From a virus, in IMG/VR virus record IMGVR_UViG_3300023210_000171, positions 1-27,657 of that record: DNA of 27,657 bases, one strand, 5' to 3'. A model generated the notes under the pieces. It was not told where the DNA came from, did not search any database, and saw only the letters and a program-made list of their open reading frames with translations. The translations under genes were made by a program, and so were the position numbers. How positions within the stretch are numbered: position 1 is the first letter of the stretch; the number at the start of each line of letters is the position of its first letter. Positions 13,644-21,698 of this stretch are shown here, piece after piece.

Positions 13644-14532
13644 TAATGATTATATAAAATTATTAAAAAACATAGTAAAAAATGGAACTAAACAAGGTGA
13701 TAGGACTGGAGCTGGTAGAATTAATCTAACTTCATCAACTTTAAGTTTTGACATGACTAAAGGTTTTCCTTTGTTTCAGTGTAAATTTACTCCATTTAAG
13801 AACATTATTAGAGAATTGTTGTGGTTTATGAGTGGAGACACTAACATAAAGCCTTTATTAGATAAAAAAGTTAATATTTGGACAGACGATTCTTATAATT
13901 ATTACGTAAGATTATACAATAAATATGCAGATAATAACCTGCCATTACTATCCAAAGAAGGATTTGTTAAAGCTATAAAAGAAGGTAACAACGATAAAGT
14001 TTTTGAGGATATTGACTATAATTATGGAGACTTGGGTAAGGTTTACGGGCATTACTGGTACACTCAATTGCCAGAAGTAATAAATCAGATAAAAACAAAC
14101 CCAAACTCAGCTCGACACAGAGTAGATTGTTGGAGTCCTAACGAACAATCAAACTTAGATTGTGCCTTACCTCCATGTCATTATGGTTTTCAATTTATTT
14201 GTGTTGGTGATAAGGGATTGTCTATGGTTTTTAACATGCGATCAACAGACACTATGCTTGGATTAAGTTACAATGTAGCAAGTTACGGAGCTTTATTGTG
14301 TTTAATTGCTAAAATTACTAACAGAGTTCCTGTTGAATTGGTATTTCAAGGGGTAAATACTCATATTTACGCAAATCATATAGAATCTTACAATCAATTA
14401 CTATCTCAGAAAGACAAAACGGTTAATTCATACCCTAAATTAGAAATAGACCTAACTAAAAATGGAGAAAGTATGTTTACATTAAGAAATTACAAACCTA
14501 ACGATAAGATTTTTGCTCCACTTAATACCTAA
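13630..14532 (+). CDS. thyA: Thymidylate synthase (ThyA family)
   Basis: Predicted to convert dUMP to dTMP with methylene-tetrahydrofolate, supplying thymidine for AT-rich phage DNA. Motifs in order: GDRTGAGR (Arg25 for phosphate), ELLWFMSGDTN at 62-72, catalytic Cys183 in LPPCHYGFQF, RSTD at 204-207, LGLSYNVASYG with Asn215 (the TS-type Asn rather than the Asp of dCMP hydroxymethylase), and THIYANH with His245 and Tyr247. The length, 300 aa, exceeds the E. coli enzyme (264) because of an insertion around residues 95-130. Two usual features differ: the QWR of YGKQWR is YWY here, and the first Arg of the SRR phosphate-binding pair appears to be Ala161. The enzyme is clear; a modified pyrimidine product is possible but not shown. 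Confidence 0.93.
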   Translation: MNDFDNDYIKLLKNIVKNGTKQGDRTGAGRINLTSSTLSFDMTKGFPLFQCKFTPFKNIIRELLWFMSGDTNIKPLLDKKVNIWTDDSYNYYVRLYNKYADNNLPLLSKEGFVKAIKEGNNDKVFEDIDYNYGDLGKVYGHYWYTQLPEVINQIKTNPNSARHRVDCWSPNEQSNLDCALPPCHYGFQFICVGDKGLSMVFNMRSTDTMLGLSYNVASYGALLCLIAKITNRVPVELVFQGVNTHIYANHIESYNQLLSQKDKTVNSYPKLEIDLTKNGESMFTLRNYKPNDKIFAPLNT

Positions 14533-14534
14533 TT

Positions 14535-14867
14535 ATGAATGAGATTGTAAAAAAGGATGAAGAAACCTATGAAAAGGTGTTTAATAACGCTGACAAGTTG
14601 TTTAACTTCGTACGTTGTGAAGAGTGCGACTTGCTTTTAACAACCTCATTTAGAGATAAAAAGGGCAAAGTTAACAATAGGTTTATGTATTCTCACATAT
14701 TAACTAAAGGAGCTTTCCCAGAACACAGACATAATGAGGAGAATTTTCTCCTCTTGTGTAGAGATTGTCACAACAGGTATGAATTTGGGGATAGATCAAA
14801 CATGAAAACATACCCAAAAGCAGAAAAAATTATGAATAAATTATTAAATTTACCCCCTTTTAAGTAG
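14535..14867 (+). CDS. HNH endonuclease
   Basis: A 110-residue HNH nuclease. A zinc knuckle is formed by Cys28-x2-Cys31 and Cys75-x2-Cys78. Between them lies SHILTKGAFPEHRHNEENF, giving His54 as the likely general base and Asn70, followed by LLLCRDCHNRYEFGD with His79. It resembles small phage HNH proteins that act in packaging or recombination, as well as free-standing mobile HNH enzymes. It starts 2 nt after thyA stops, in the same operon, upstream of the exonuclease and TerL, which fits a packaging or recombination role better than mobility. No NUMOD DNA-binding repeat is attached. Confidence 0.8.
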   Translation: MNEIVKKDEETYEKVFNNADKLFNFVRCEECDLLLTTSFRDKKGKVNNRFMYSHILTKGAFPEHRHNEENFLLLCRDCHNRYEFGDRSNMKTYPKAEKIMNKLLNLPPFK

Positions 14868-14884
14868 AATTATTACTATATTTG
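14853..14884 (+). promoter_or_regulatory. C-rich phage promoter P2, leaderless
   Basis: CCCCCT (14853-14858), 18 nt, TATATTTG (14877-14884), 4 nt, ATG at 14889. It begins inside the last codons of the HNH gene. It combines the C-rich upstream block with the leaderless spacing. Confidence 0.6.
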
Positions 14885-14888
14885 TGTT

Positions 14889-15257
14889 ATGGAAAAGTTT
14901 TTTAACCTTTTAAAGAAGAAGACTAATAAAAGTCTTCATGATACATTGGAATTAGCATTACTTGGTAGTGAAACTGAGGAAGTGTTGATAGAAATGTTGT
15001 CTAATTCTGCTGATAAGGTTGATTTTATCCACGTTTTTAGCAACGGAGAGGCTGTAAACATATTATCGGTACATACTACGATATTGGAAAACCAATGGAA
15101 CGAAGACATCTTAGAATACACTAATGTAATTGTAATTAACAAGGATGTCGAGAAAGCATTAATTATTGAAAAAACGATAGAGCTATACGGCTCTTATGAA
15201 GAAACTGAACAAGAATACAACAACTTTATTAAGAAATGGAAAGAACTTACACAGTAG
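14889..15257 (+). CDS. Unknown 122-aa protein
   Basis: Starts MEKFFNLLKKKTNKSLHDTL. It is helical at the N-terminus, then strand-rich, with an acidic C-terminal helix (ELYGSYEETEQEYNNFIKKW). No family is recognised. Its end overlaps the exonuclease start by 22 nt, so the two are translated together. Confidence 0.7.
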   Translation: MEKFFNLLKKKTNKSLHDTLELALLGSETEEVLIEMLSNSADKVDFIHVFSNGEAVNILSVHTTILENQWNEDILEYTNVIVINKDVEKALIIEKTIELYGSYEETEQEYNNFIKKWKELTQ

Positions 15258-15835
15258 TCGACTTTGAAACAGGAGGGTTTTACCCAGAAGAAAACACTTT
15301 AACCGAGATTGGGTTGGTAGTTTATGATGAAAACTTTAACGAGTTGGATTCTTATCAAAGCTACATAGTTCCTTATGATGATAATTTAATATGCAATCAA
15401 GAGGCATTAGATATTACAGGTCTAACGCTTGAAAAAATCATAGATGAGGGTAAAACTATCAAAGAAGTTGCCTCAGATTTGGACTTACTACTAAAAAAGT
15501 ATAAAAGAACGCTCTTTGTAGCTCACAATGCTCAATTTGATTGGCAATGGTTGCCTCATTTTAAGCAGTATGGCAAAAAAGACTTAGTAAAAAAGTTCGA
15601 CCAAAATACACTTTGTACGTTAGTCTTGTCAAGATTAGCTTTTCCAAGTAAAACAAAACACACATTAGGAGCTATGTGTGAAGAATTTGAAATAGAATTA
15701 GATAACGCTCACTCAGCATTATTTGATGTTAGAGCTACTGGTGAACTATTAGAGAAATTAGTCACAAAAATGAGAGGAGATGTAGTAACTGATGAGGTTA
15801 CTATTGAGCAAGTTAAGAAAGAGTTTAAATTATAG
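15236..15835 (+). CDS. DEDDh 3'-5' exonuclease (DnaQ-like)
   Basis: Predicted metal-dependent 3'-5' exonuclease with a single DnaQ/epsilon-type domain. Exo I is VVDFETGG with Asp9 and Glu11; Exo II is HNAQFDW with Asp102; Exo III is HSALFDVRAT with His159 and Asp164. These are the full DEDDh set. Residues 25-60 (IGLVVYDENF, then DITGLTLEKI) match the usual second and third strands. At 199 residues it is a stand-alone exonuclease without polymerase or helicase domains. Possible roles are recombination, proofreading in trans or degradation of host DNA. It is preceded by 14889 (22-nt overlap) and followed by 15840. Confidence 0.88.
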   Translation: MERTYTVVDFETGGFYPEENTLTEIGLVVYDENFNELDSYQSYIVPYDDNLICNQEALDITGLTLEKIIDEGKTIKEVASDLDLLLKKYKRTLFVAHNAQFDWQWLPHFKQYGKKDLVKKFDQNTLCTLVLSRLAFPSKTKHTLGAMCEEFEIELDNAHSALFDVRATGELLEKLVTKMRGDVVTDEVTIEQVKKEFKL

Positions 15836-15839
15836 CAAT

Positions 15840-16145
15840 ATGAAAGAGAAAGAAGAAGAAGAGTTAGACCTATTAAGAGTATTAGCAGAAGAGTTTAGAA
15901 AAGCTTGTGGTGATAACTTCCTAACAGTCAATCAAATAGCAAAGAGAATTAATAAAGATAAACCAGTAGTAATTGGAATTATCTCAGCATTACAAGAGGA
16001 AGATTACGTATTAATCGAAGCAAGTCCCTCTGTAAAATATAAGTTTATCCTTAGTGATGAACAGCGAAAACAAGCCTTACTATCTCTCAAAAAGTTCTAT
16101 GAGTCACTACTTGTAGAAGTGGAGGCGGAATTAGTAACACTATAA
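15840..16145 (+). CDS. Winged-helix candidate, 101 aa
   Basis: Starts MKEKEEEELDLLRVL, 4 nt after the exonuclease stop. I prefer this ATG to an in-frame one at 15792, which would overlap the exonuclease gene by 44 nt. Residues about 25-70 (FLTVNQIAKRINKDKPVVIG, then ISALQEEDYVLIE) look like a helix-turn-helix followed by a wing. The rest is helical. It may bind DNA; the target is unknown. A strong terminator follows. Confidence 0.55.
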   Translation: MKEKEEEELDLLRVLAEEFRKACGDNFLTVNQIAKRINKDKPVVIGIISALQEEDYVLIEASPSVKYKFILSDEQRKQALLSLKKFYESLLVEVEAELVTL

Positions 16146-16157
16146 CAGGAACAAAAC

Positions 16158-16187
16158 AAAAGCTATGTATATTTATATGTAGCTTTT
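16158..16187 (+). terminator. Intrinsic terminator
   Basis: AAAAGCTA (16158-16165) pairs with TAGCTTTT (16180-16187), followed by further T residues. It lies 12 nt after the 15840 gene and 15 nt before the TerL start, so TerL transcription must read through it or start from a promoter I cannot identify. Confidence 0.75.
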
Positions 16188-16202
16188 TTTATTTTAAAGA
16201 AT

Positions 16203-17966
16203 ATGATAGAATTAAATAACAAAGGCTTTATAACAAAAGGAGCTTTAATAGAAGATATAAAAGGCAAAACGATATATGATTTATCGCAACAAGAGAGGAC
16301 TTATAAAACTTGTAGTGATATTATATCCCTTTTGCCAGATAATGCCGTGAGCGAGCTATTAAGTGGGTGTGGTGGCGACATTGACGACATGATAGAGGTT
16401 ATAAAGAATGAAACTAACCAGGTATTGCATCACACGCCTACTGGAATAGATTTACATTCTGGATCTTTTGAAGGGTTAACCTTTTTGCAAGCGAGTGTTG
16501 AGGAGAGTTTTAGACTTTCATCATTGGCTTACTTCATCCTTACAGTATTACCTCACTTTGATTTAGAACCTTTTCACATTGAATGGGCAAGATTAGTAGA
16601 AGAATACAATAGGTTGAATGTAATTGCTCCTAGAGGGCATGGTAAGAGTTATTTTTTCTCTTACGCTAACTTAATATGGAGCTTATATAGATACGCTCCC
16701 AAGACTGAAACTACGAACGTTCCATTGGATAGAGTAATGTGTCGTGAAACTATGCTATTTACTAATGAAATCTCCTTAGCTGAGAATTTATTAGGGCTTG
16801 TAGCTGACGAATTGCAAGAAAATGACAAGCTTAAAGAGAGATTATATGACAAAAACTACACAAATAAGCAGTCAATCATTTGCAAAAATGGTTCTAAGGT
16901 AATTGCTAAGTCTGCTGGTTCTAAAGCAAGGGGTTATCATCCTACTAAGATTATCCTTGATGACTACTTAAATGATGCTGTTATTACCTCTGCTGACCAA
17001 AATAAGAAGTATATTGACCACTTTTACTCAGTTATTTCTAACTGTTTAGAACCTAACGGACAATTGATAGTTGTAGGGACTCCTTTTACTCAGAATGACC
17101 TTTATAGTGATTTAAAAGCTAAGAAGTTTGAAAAAGGAAGCAAAAAAGGTAAAAATATATATACAGTAGCAGAATATCCAGCTATTAATCCTCTAACAGG
17201 GTCGGTTTTAGCTCCATCTCGTTTTACTTGGGATTCACTCATGGAGAAAAGATCACAATTTGGAGCTACAATTTTTTCAAGGGAGCTACTTTGCATTCCT
17301 GTTTCTGAGGCTTCTACTATCTTTACTCCAGAAATACTGAACGTTATGACTGAGGGAATGGAGGAATACTCTTTAGTTTCTTCAATAGAGAATTTTAAAA
17401 TTAAAAGGTTTGATAGAGTTATAACATCAGTCGATTTGAGTATTTCAGCTAATATTGGTTCAGATTACACTGTTATTATCACGTTAGGGCTGATTGAAAA
17501 TAAGGTTTACATCATCTCTATTGAACGATTTAGAAATAAGAAGTATAATGAACAGATTAAGGCAATACAACGCAACTACGCTAATTTTAGACCAGATGTA
17601 ATTGTTGTTGAGAGTAATGGATTCCAGCGAGTAATGTCAGATATTGCTTCTGACTTAGGTATGCCTATTAAAAAGTTCCAAACTACGCAAAATAAAAAGG
17701 ATTTGTATTACGGTTTACCAGCAGTAGCAGTATTAATGGAGAGAAATCAAGTAAAATTGCCACAAAAAGACAACGAAAACGGTAGAGATATACAAAGAAT
17801 TACGAAAGAAGAGTTCTCATCTATCAGTTTTAACGAAAATAACAATAAGTTAGAGTCTGTTGGTGGGCATGATGATATAGCTCACTGTCTTTGGTTTGGA
17901 CTTGTGGAGGCTTTTGCTACTAACAGTGGCGACAGAGCTTCGTTATTGGACTACTTAGAGTTTTAA
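16203..17966 (+). CDS. terL: Terminase large subunit (TerL)
   Basis: The packaging motor ATPase and nuclease. Walker A is APRGHGKS at residues 142-149, Walker B is KIILDDYLND at 249-258, and the coupling motif is VVGTPFTQND near 290-299. The C-terminal RNase-H-like nuclease has Asp411 in TSVDLSIS, Glu470 in VIVVESNG and Asp557/Asp558 in GGHDDIAH. The total of 587 residues is slightly longer than usual because of about 100 N-terminal residues before the ATPase domain. Portal follows 55 nt downstream with its own C-rich promoter. All catalytic residues are intact, so it should be functional. Confidence 0.95.
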   Translation: MIELNNKGFITKGALIEDIKGKTIYDLSQQERTYKTCSDIISLLPDNAVSELLSGCGGDIDDMIEVIKNETNQVLHHTPTGIDLHSGSFEGLTFLQASVEESFRLSSLAYFILTVLPHFDLEPFHIEWARLVEEYNRLNVIAPRGHGKSYFFSYANLIWSLYRYAPKTETTNVPLDRVMCRETMLFTNEISLAENLLGLVADELQENDKLKERLYDKNYTNKQSIICKNGSKVIAKSAGSKARGYHPTKIILDDYLNDAVITSADQNKKYIDHFYSVISNCLEPNGQLIVVGTPFTQNDLYSDLKAKKFEKGSKKGKNIYTVAEYPAINPLTGSVLAPSRFTWDSLMEKRSQFGATIFSRELLCIPVSEASTIFTPEILNVMTEGMEEYSLVSSIENFKIKRFDRVITSVDLSISANIGSDYTVIITLGLIENKVYIISIERFRNKKYNEQIKAIQRNYANFRPDVIVVESNGFQRVMSDIASDLGMPIKKFQTTQNKKDLYYGLPAVAVLMERNQVKLPQKDNENGRDIQRITKEEFSSISFNENNNKLESVGGHDDIAHCLWFGLVEAFATNSGDRASLLDYLEF

Positions 17967-17968
17967 TT

Positions 17969-18001
17969 CTCCCTTTTTGATATAATTTTTTTGTATCTTT
18001 G
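17969..18001 (+). promoter_or_regulatory. C-rich phage promoter P3 (portal)
   Basis: CTCCCT (17969-17974), 19 nt, TATCTTTG (17994-18001), ATG at 18022. Same block and spacing as at 9885 and 25502. Confidence 0.65.
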
Positions 18002-18021
18002 TTTTATAAAAGTTATTAAAA

Positions 18022-19596
18022 ATGGAAATAGAAAAGAAATATAAAGATATAGAGGAAAAAGAAGAGAATTTAAGATTGCAAAGACAAATATTGTTAGAAG
18101 AGGCTGAGAAATCGAACATTGCTGACGATAGAATCTTCTTTAATAAGCTTCAAAAAGGTAATTCTAAAGGTCAACAACCAAAAGATAACATTGATACTCT
18201 TAACTCGTATCAATTTGACCCAGACTATCACCAAACTTTTGAAGCTTTTAACTACTTAGCAACCTTTAAAAGCTTAGGATTTGATGAGTTGAGACTACTT
18301 GCGAGGTCTTTAGTTGTAAGAACTATTGTTTTAACTAGACAAGACCAGTCTTCTGAATACTCTAAACCAGCTTACAAGAAAGGTGAAAAGGGTTGGATTA
18401 TTGAAAAAAAGAGAAGTTTCTACTCTGAAAAAGAAGACATTTTATCAGATGAAGACAAGGCAGAAATCAAAAGAATTGGTAGTTTTATCTGGAATTGTGG
18501 GCAAGAAGATAATGAGTTAAATGACAACTTTGACAAATTCTTACGTAAGATTGTTAAAGATTCTTTAGAATTAGACAATGCTCCTGTTGAAAAGGTTAGA
18601 ACAAGAACTAATAAATTGTATGGATTTCAAGCTGTTGACGGAGCTACTATTTATCTTACAAAACCTTACAATGATCCGAAATACTTAGAAAATGTTGGAG
18701 CTGGTTCTGATGGATTGCCACCTAAAAAGAATGGATATTACCCTAAATATTGTCAAGTTTTTCACCAAAATGAAACAAATGCAGTATTTTTCCCAGACGA
18801 AATGTTCGTTATTCAAAGAAATCCAACAACAGATGTTTATAAAAACGGCTATGGTTACTCTGAGTTAGAGGATTTAGTACCATATTTGAACTGGTTATGG
18901 TTTTCTGATGAGCATAATGGTAAATTCTTTACTAATGGCTCTGCTCCTAAAGGATTTTTTACCTTAGCAGAGGGAAGTGCGTCAAGAATTAAGGATTTTA
19001 AACAACAATACTCAGCTCAAAACAAATCTTACCAAAATTCACACAAGTTGATGATATTTTCTGGTGATATTAAGTGGAATGACATGCAGAAGTCAAACCG
19101 AGACATGGAATACGAGGCTTGGAAAGACTACTTAATTAAGGTTACATGTGCAATGTACAAGATTGACCCAGCAGAAATCTCTTTTTCTTTCAAAAACTCT
19201 GGAGTTTATGGAGCTAATGACAAGGAAATGAGAAAGCATTCTATGGAAAAAGGTCTTGTTCCGTTATTAAAAACCATCGCAGAATATATTAACAAGCACA
19301 TATTAGAAGAGTTAAACCCTAATTATGTATTTAAGTTCGTTGGTTTTGAAAACACTGAGAAAGCTGATGTAGAAATAGCATCATCTGAGATTGCAAGTTA
19401 CAAAACTATCAATGAAGTAAGACGAGAAAAAGGATTAGAAGAATTGGCTGGTGATGAATATGATACCGTATTAAACCCAGTATTAGTTCAAATAAAGCAA
19501 ACAGAGCAACAAATAGGAGGAATGGAAGACACAGGTGTAACTCCACAAACAGAAAAAAATGTGGATAAAATGATGAAAGATTTTAACATAGAATAA
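18022..19596 (+). CDS. Portal protein
   Basis: Predicted portal, the dodecameric ring at the capsid vertex through which TerL pumps DNA. At 524 residues the length fits. The most telling stretch is MEYEAWKDYLIKVTCAMYKI followed by DPAEISF (about residues 357-383), the typical portal sequence of SPP1/HK97-like phages, then the long C-terminal helix (KGLVPLLKTIAEYINKHILE). The N-terminus is a charged helix (EKKYKDIEEKEENLRLQR). It lies directly after TerL, the usual order. A capsid protease, scaffold or major capsid protein was not found downstream in this window. Confidence 0.85.
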   Translation: MEIEKKYKDIEEKEENLRLQRQILLEEAEKSNIADDRIFFNKLQKGNSKGQQPKDNIDTLNSYQFDPDYHQTFEAFNYLATFKSLGFDELRLLARSLVVRTIVLTRQDQSSEYSKPAYKKGEKGWIIEKKRSFYSEKEDILSDEDKAEIKRIGSFIWNCGQEDNELNDNFDKFLRKIVKDSLELDNAPVEKVRTRTNKLYGFQAVDGATIYLTKPYNDPKYLENVGAGSDGLPPKKNGYYPKYCQVFHQNETNAVFFPDEMFVIQRNPTTDVYKNGYGYSELEDLVPYLNWLWFSDEHNGKFFTNGSAPKGFFTLAEGSASRIKDFKQQYSAQNKSYQNSHKLMIFSGDIKWNDMQKSNRDMEYEAWKDYLIKVTCAMYKIDPAEISFSFKNSGVYGANDKEMRKHSMEKGLVPLLKTIAEYINKHILEELNPNYVFKFVGFENTEKADVEIASSEIASYKTINEVRREKGLEELAGDEYDTVLNPVLVQIKQTEQQIGGMEDTGVTPQTEKNVDKMMKDFNIE

Positions 19597-19597
19597 A

Positions 19598-20143
19598 ATG
19601 AAGTTTTTTTTTAACATGTTTGGTTTTGATGGGATGCAAGATTTTGTACTATCAACCTTTGGAGTATTCTTAGCTAAGAACTCGCTACTCGTAAGCCTTA
19701 CCATAGGCGTTTTAGCTGGCAACATTGAACGATTTGTAGGTTTAGAGCCTGTTGTGTTCTTAGCTGTTATTTGTTTGTTTGTGCTGGAGATTATTACAGG
19801 AATAACAGCATCAGTGTTCTTTAAAAAAGAGCCTTTCGATAAAGAAAAGTTAGGAAGAAGCATTGTAAAGTTAGTAGCTTACCCAGTTTTACTATCTTTA
19901 ATTCACAACTTCCAGCAATTTGATATTGGAAGTATTGATGTTTTTGGATTCGGCATTGACTTTTTCAGTATCGCTCATACAGCTTTGGTATTTTTAGTTA
20001 TATTGCAAGTTTTAATATCTTTCTTAGAGAATTTAACTATTATGGGCTTCAAAGAACTTGAATTGATCACAAAGATATTCAAAGTAAAGTTAAATATTTT
20101 CACTAAGAAAGTTGATAAGGAAAAAGAAAATTCATATAAATGA
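19598..20143 (+). CDS. Holin, Phage_holin_4 type
   Basis: A membrane protein of 181 residues resembling the Phage_holin_4 (TcdE/UtxA-like) family. The signature is the second membrane segment ending LEIITGITASVFFKKE, then a basic loop KEKLGRSIVKLVAYPVLL. There are about four hydrophobic segments (near 26-40, 51-70, 88-100 and 125-142). The positively charged C-terminus (KVKLNIFTKKVDKEKEN) would face the cytoplasm. Holins open the inner membrane at the end of infection. It starts 1 nt after the portal stop and its TGA overlaps the next start (ATGA). No endolysin is recognisable nearby. Confidence 0.75.
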   Translation: MKFFFNMFGFDGMQDFVLSTFGVFLAKNSLLVSLTIGVLAGNIERFVGLEPVVFLAVICLFVLEIITGITASVFFKKEPFDKEKLGRSIVKLVAYPVLLSLIHNFQQFDIGSIDVFGFGIDFFSIAHTALVFLVILQVLISFLENLTIMGFKELELITKIFKVKLNIFTKKVDKEKENSYK

Positions 20144-20814
20144 GAGAATGGATAATATTTGCTAAGGAACTTGTTGTAAGGATGAGTTCTAAGCATACTT
20201 GGTACGTTATAATAACATCAGTGCTGTTATATGTGTATATAGATATAAAAAGAGACATAAAAAGCGTTAAAAGGAGACATTACTCGTTTGAATTAGCTAA
20301 CAATCATAGTAATTATATAAATCTTAGACTTAATGTGATAAGAAAGCAAATTGGAGCTACTCAACTAAGTATTTCTGGATTTCATAATGGCATTGTAACC
20401 TTTGAAAGACTTCACATTCAACACATGAGTAGAATATTTGAAGCAAAAGCAAGTGATGTCATGAGTAAAGATGATATTACAGACAAATATCCTACAATAA
20501 AGTTTCAAGCTCAAATAAATAGAATGATAGCTGATAATTATATCTATATTAAGGATGTAGAAAATTGTGAGGATCTAACCATACAGATGGTTATGAAGCA
20601 ATATCATGTAAAATCAGTAATATATATGCCTATTAGGTTTAAAAATGAGCTTGGTAAACGTGTTGTAGGTGGATTTGCTTGCGTTGAATACGACAAAAAG
20701 ACAAACTTTGATGAAAAATACCTATCAGCAGTTCAAGGACAAATGAAAGAAGTTGAATTTATGATAGATAACGCAATAAGTAAATCTCCTAAAGTAGCAA
20801 AAAAGGAGCTTTAA
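20140..20814 (+). CDS. Membrane-anchored FHNG/GAF-like protein
   Basis: A 224-residue protein with one membrane segment near residues 20-36 (WYVIITSVLLYVYIDI), followed by a basic stretch and then a domain with SGFHNGIVTFERLHIQHMSR around residues 78-97. The FHNG motif and the later VKSVIYMPIRFKNELGKRVVG segment resemble GAF-like domains in phage proteins of unknown role. Its start is coupled to the holin stop, so it may assist or regulate lysis, or sense a small molecule; neither is shown. A terminator follows. Confidence 0.6.
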   Translation: MREWIIFAKELVVRMSSKHTWYVIITSVLLYVYIDIKRDIKSVKRRHYSFELANNHSNYINLRLNVIRKQIGATQLSISGFHNGIVTFERLHIQHMSRIFEAKASDVMSKDDITDKYPTIKFQAQINRMIADNYIYIKDVENCEDLTIQMVMKQYHVKSVIYMPIRFKNELGKRVVGGFACVEYDKKTNFDEKYLSAVQGQMKEVEFMIDNAISKSPKVAKKEL

Positions 20815-20820
20815 ATATAA

Positions 20821-20848
20821 AAACCTCTATAAGTTAATATAGAGGTTT
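20821..20848 (+). terminator. Intrinsic terminator
   Basis: AAACCTCTATA (20821-20831) pairs perfectly with TATAGAGGTTT (20838-20848) around AGTTAA; TTTTT follows at 20851-20855. It ends the portal-holin-GAF-like operon and may also stop leftward transcription from the minus-strand cassette. Confidence 0.85.
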
Positions 20849-20887
20849 AGTTTTTATAAGTCATAGAAGTCCTTAATTTCTTCGATT

Positions 20888-21124
20888 TTACTTTTTGTTA
20901 ATTAATTTATATAAAAGAAAGGCGAACAATCCTATAAGAAATACAGAGCCGTAAACTATTACATTTTCTTCCATTTCTCTTCTGTTTTTACAAGTTGGAT
21001 TCTGCATACACTCATTAACCCTCTTCTGTTGTTGCTTTTTCTCATTACAAATACACCACTTAACGTATTTACTTTGGTCGTATCTACTGTATATTTTTCC
21101 ATCTGGACAAGTTACATAAGACAT
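20888..21124 (-). CDS. Small Cys-rich protein with C-terminal membrane anchor
   Basis: A 78-residue protein with five Cys before the membrane part (TCPDG; CICNEK; ECMQNPTCK). A single hydrophobic segment near the end (NVIVYGSVFLIGLFAFLLYK) is followed by INKK, giving a tail-anchored topology. The function is unknown. It is the last gene of a minus-strand cassette of very small proteins, 4 nt after the 21129 gene. Confidence 0.65.
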   Translation of the reverse strand: MSYVTCPDGKIYSRYDQSKYVKWCICNEKKQQQKRVNECMQNPTCKNRREMEENVIVYGSVFLIGLFAFLLYKLINKK

Positions 21125-21128
21125 ATTG

Positions 21129-21422
21129 TTATAGTTTATTGATAAAGTTTTTATAATCTACTGGTGATAAATACTCTTTTATAGCTTCACTCAATGAAGC
21201 ATGTGACTTTCCTATCGTTTTACTTGGCTCAAACCTAACATCACCTTCATTAGTTTGAAACTTATCATTAAACTCTTCTAATGAGTAAATAAATGCAGTT
21301 CCGTTAGGCTCTCCCTCTCTAAGTAAAACTATAAAGTCTTTCCACTCGCCTAATTCCTTCTTTCTAAAATCTCTAACTATCATAGAGAATCTCATTTTGG
21401 TTTCTTTGTGTATATATATCAT
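21129..21422 (-). CDS. Unknown 97-aa protein
   Basis: Starts MIYIHKETKMRFSMIVRDFR and contains basic and acidic helices but no membrane segment. I chose the ATG at 21422 rather than one 12 nt upstream (21434) because it overlaps the stop of the 29-residue gene as ATGA, the coupling used elsewhere in this genome. No family is recognised. Confidence 0.65.
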   Translation of the reverse strand: MIYIHKETKMRFSMIVRDFRKKELGEWKDFIVLLREGEPNGTAFIYSLEEFNDKFQTNEGDVRFEPSKTIGKSHASLSEAIKEYLSPVDYKNFINKL

Positions 21423-21508
21423 AATGAAAGCCATTTATAAACTACAAAACACATCAGTATCAAAAAAGACACTGCACTTGCTACTAATTCAAATTGTTTA
21501 TCCTTCAT
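21419..21508 (-). CDS. Very small membrane protein, 29 aa
   Basis: A 29-codon frame, MKDKQFELVASAVSFLI onward, with one hydrophobic segment of about 17 residues and the end KWLSL. Its ATG lies inside the last codons of the 62-residue gene and its TGA overlaps the next start as ATGA. Tight coupling on both sides is the main evidence. It resembles tiny phage membrane proteins in topology only. Confidence 0.55.
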   Translation of the reverse strand: MKDKQFELVASAVSFLILMCFVVYKWLSL

Positions 21509-21686
21509 TGTTTAACTTGTTTAGTATTTTTATTAATAATTCTTGGTTTTTTCTAAGTATTTCATTCCTCTCATTAATCTTAAAGTACCAGCAATAGATT
21601 TCTCTTGATAAAAAGAATCCTATAATTAAAAATAATACTGAGAATGTTAATATTTGTGCGTTACTTGTTATTAATTGTGTCATCAT
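21498..21686 (-). CDS. Small membrane protein, 62 aa
   Basis: One N-terminal membrane segment (ILTFSVLFLIIGFFL, residues 12-26) followed by a basic, coiled-coil-like tail (NERNEILRKNQELLIKILNK). This shape occurs in some spanin-like and phage exclusion proteins, but no such motif is diagnostic. It starts 12 nt after the DNA-binding gene stops, so the whole cassette (22637 to 20888) may be one transcript. Confidence 0.65.
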   Translation of the reverse strand: MMTQLITSNAQILTFSVLFLIIGFFLSREIYCWYFKINERNEILRKNQELLIKILNKLNNEG

Positions 21687-21698
21687 CTTTTTCTTCTG

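Noticed and set aside
15792-15839. Upstream ATG for the winged-helix candidate
   Set aside because: It would overlap the exonuclease by 44 nt with an unlikely basic peptide; ATG 15840 follows 4 nt after the stop.
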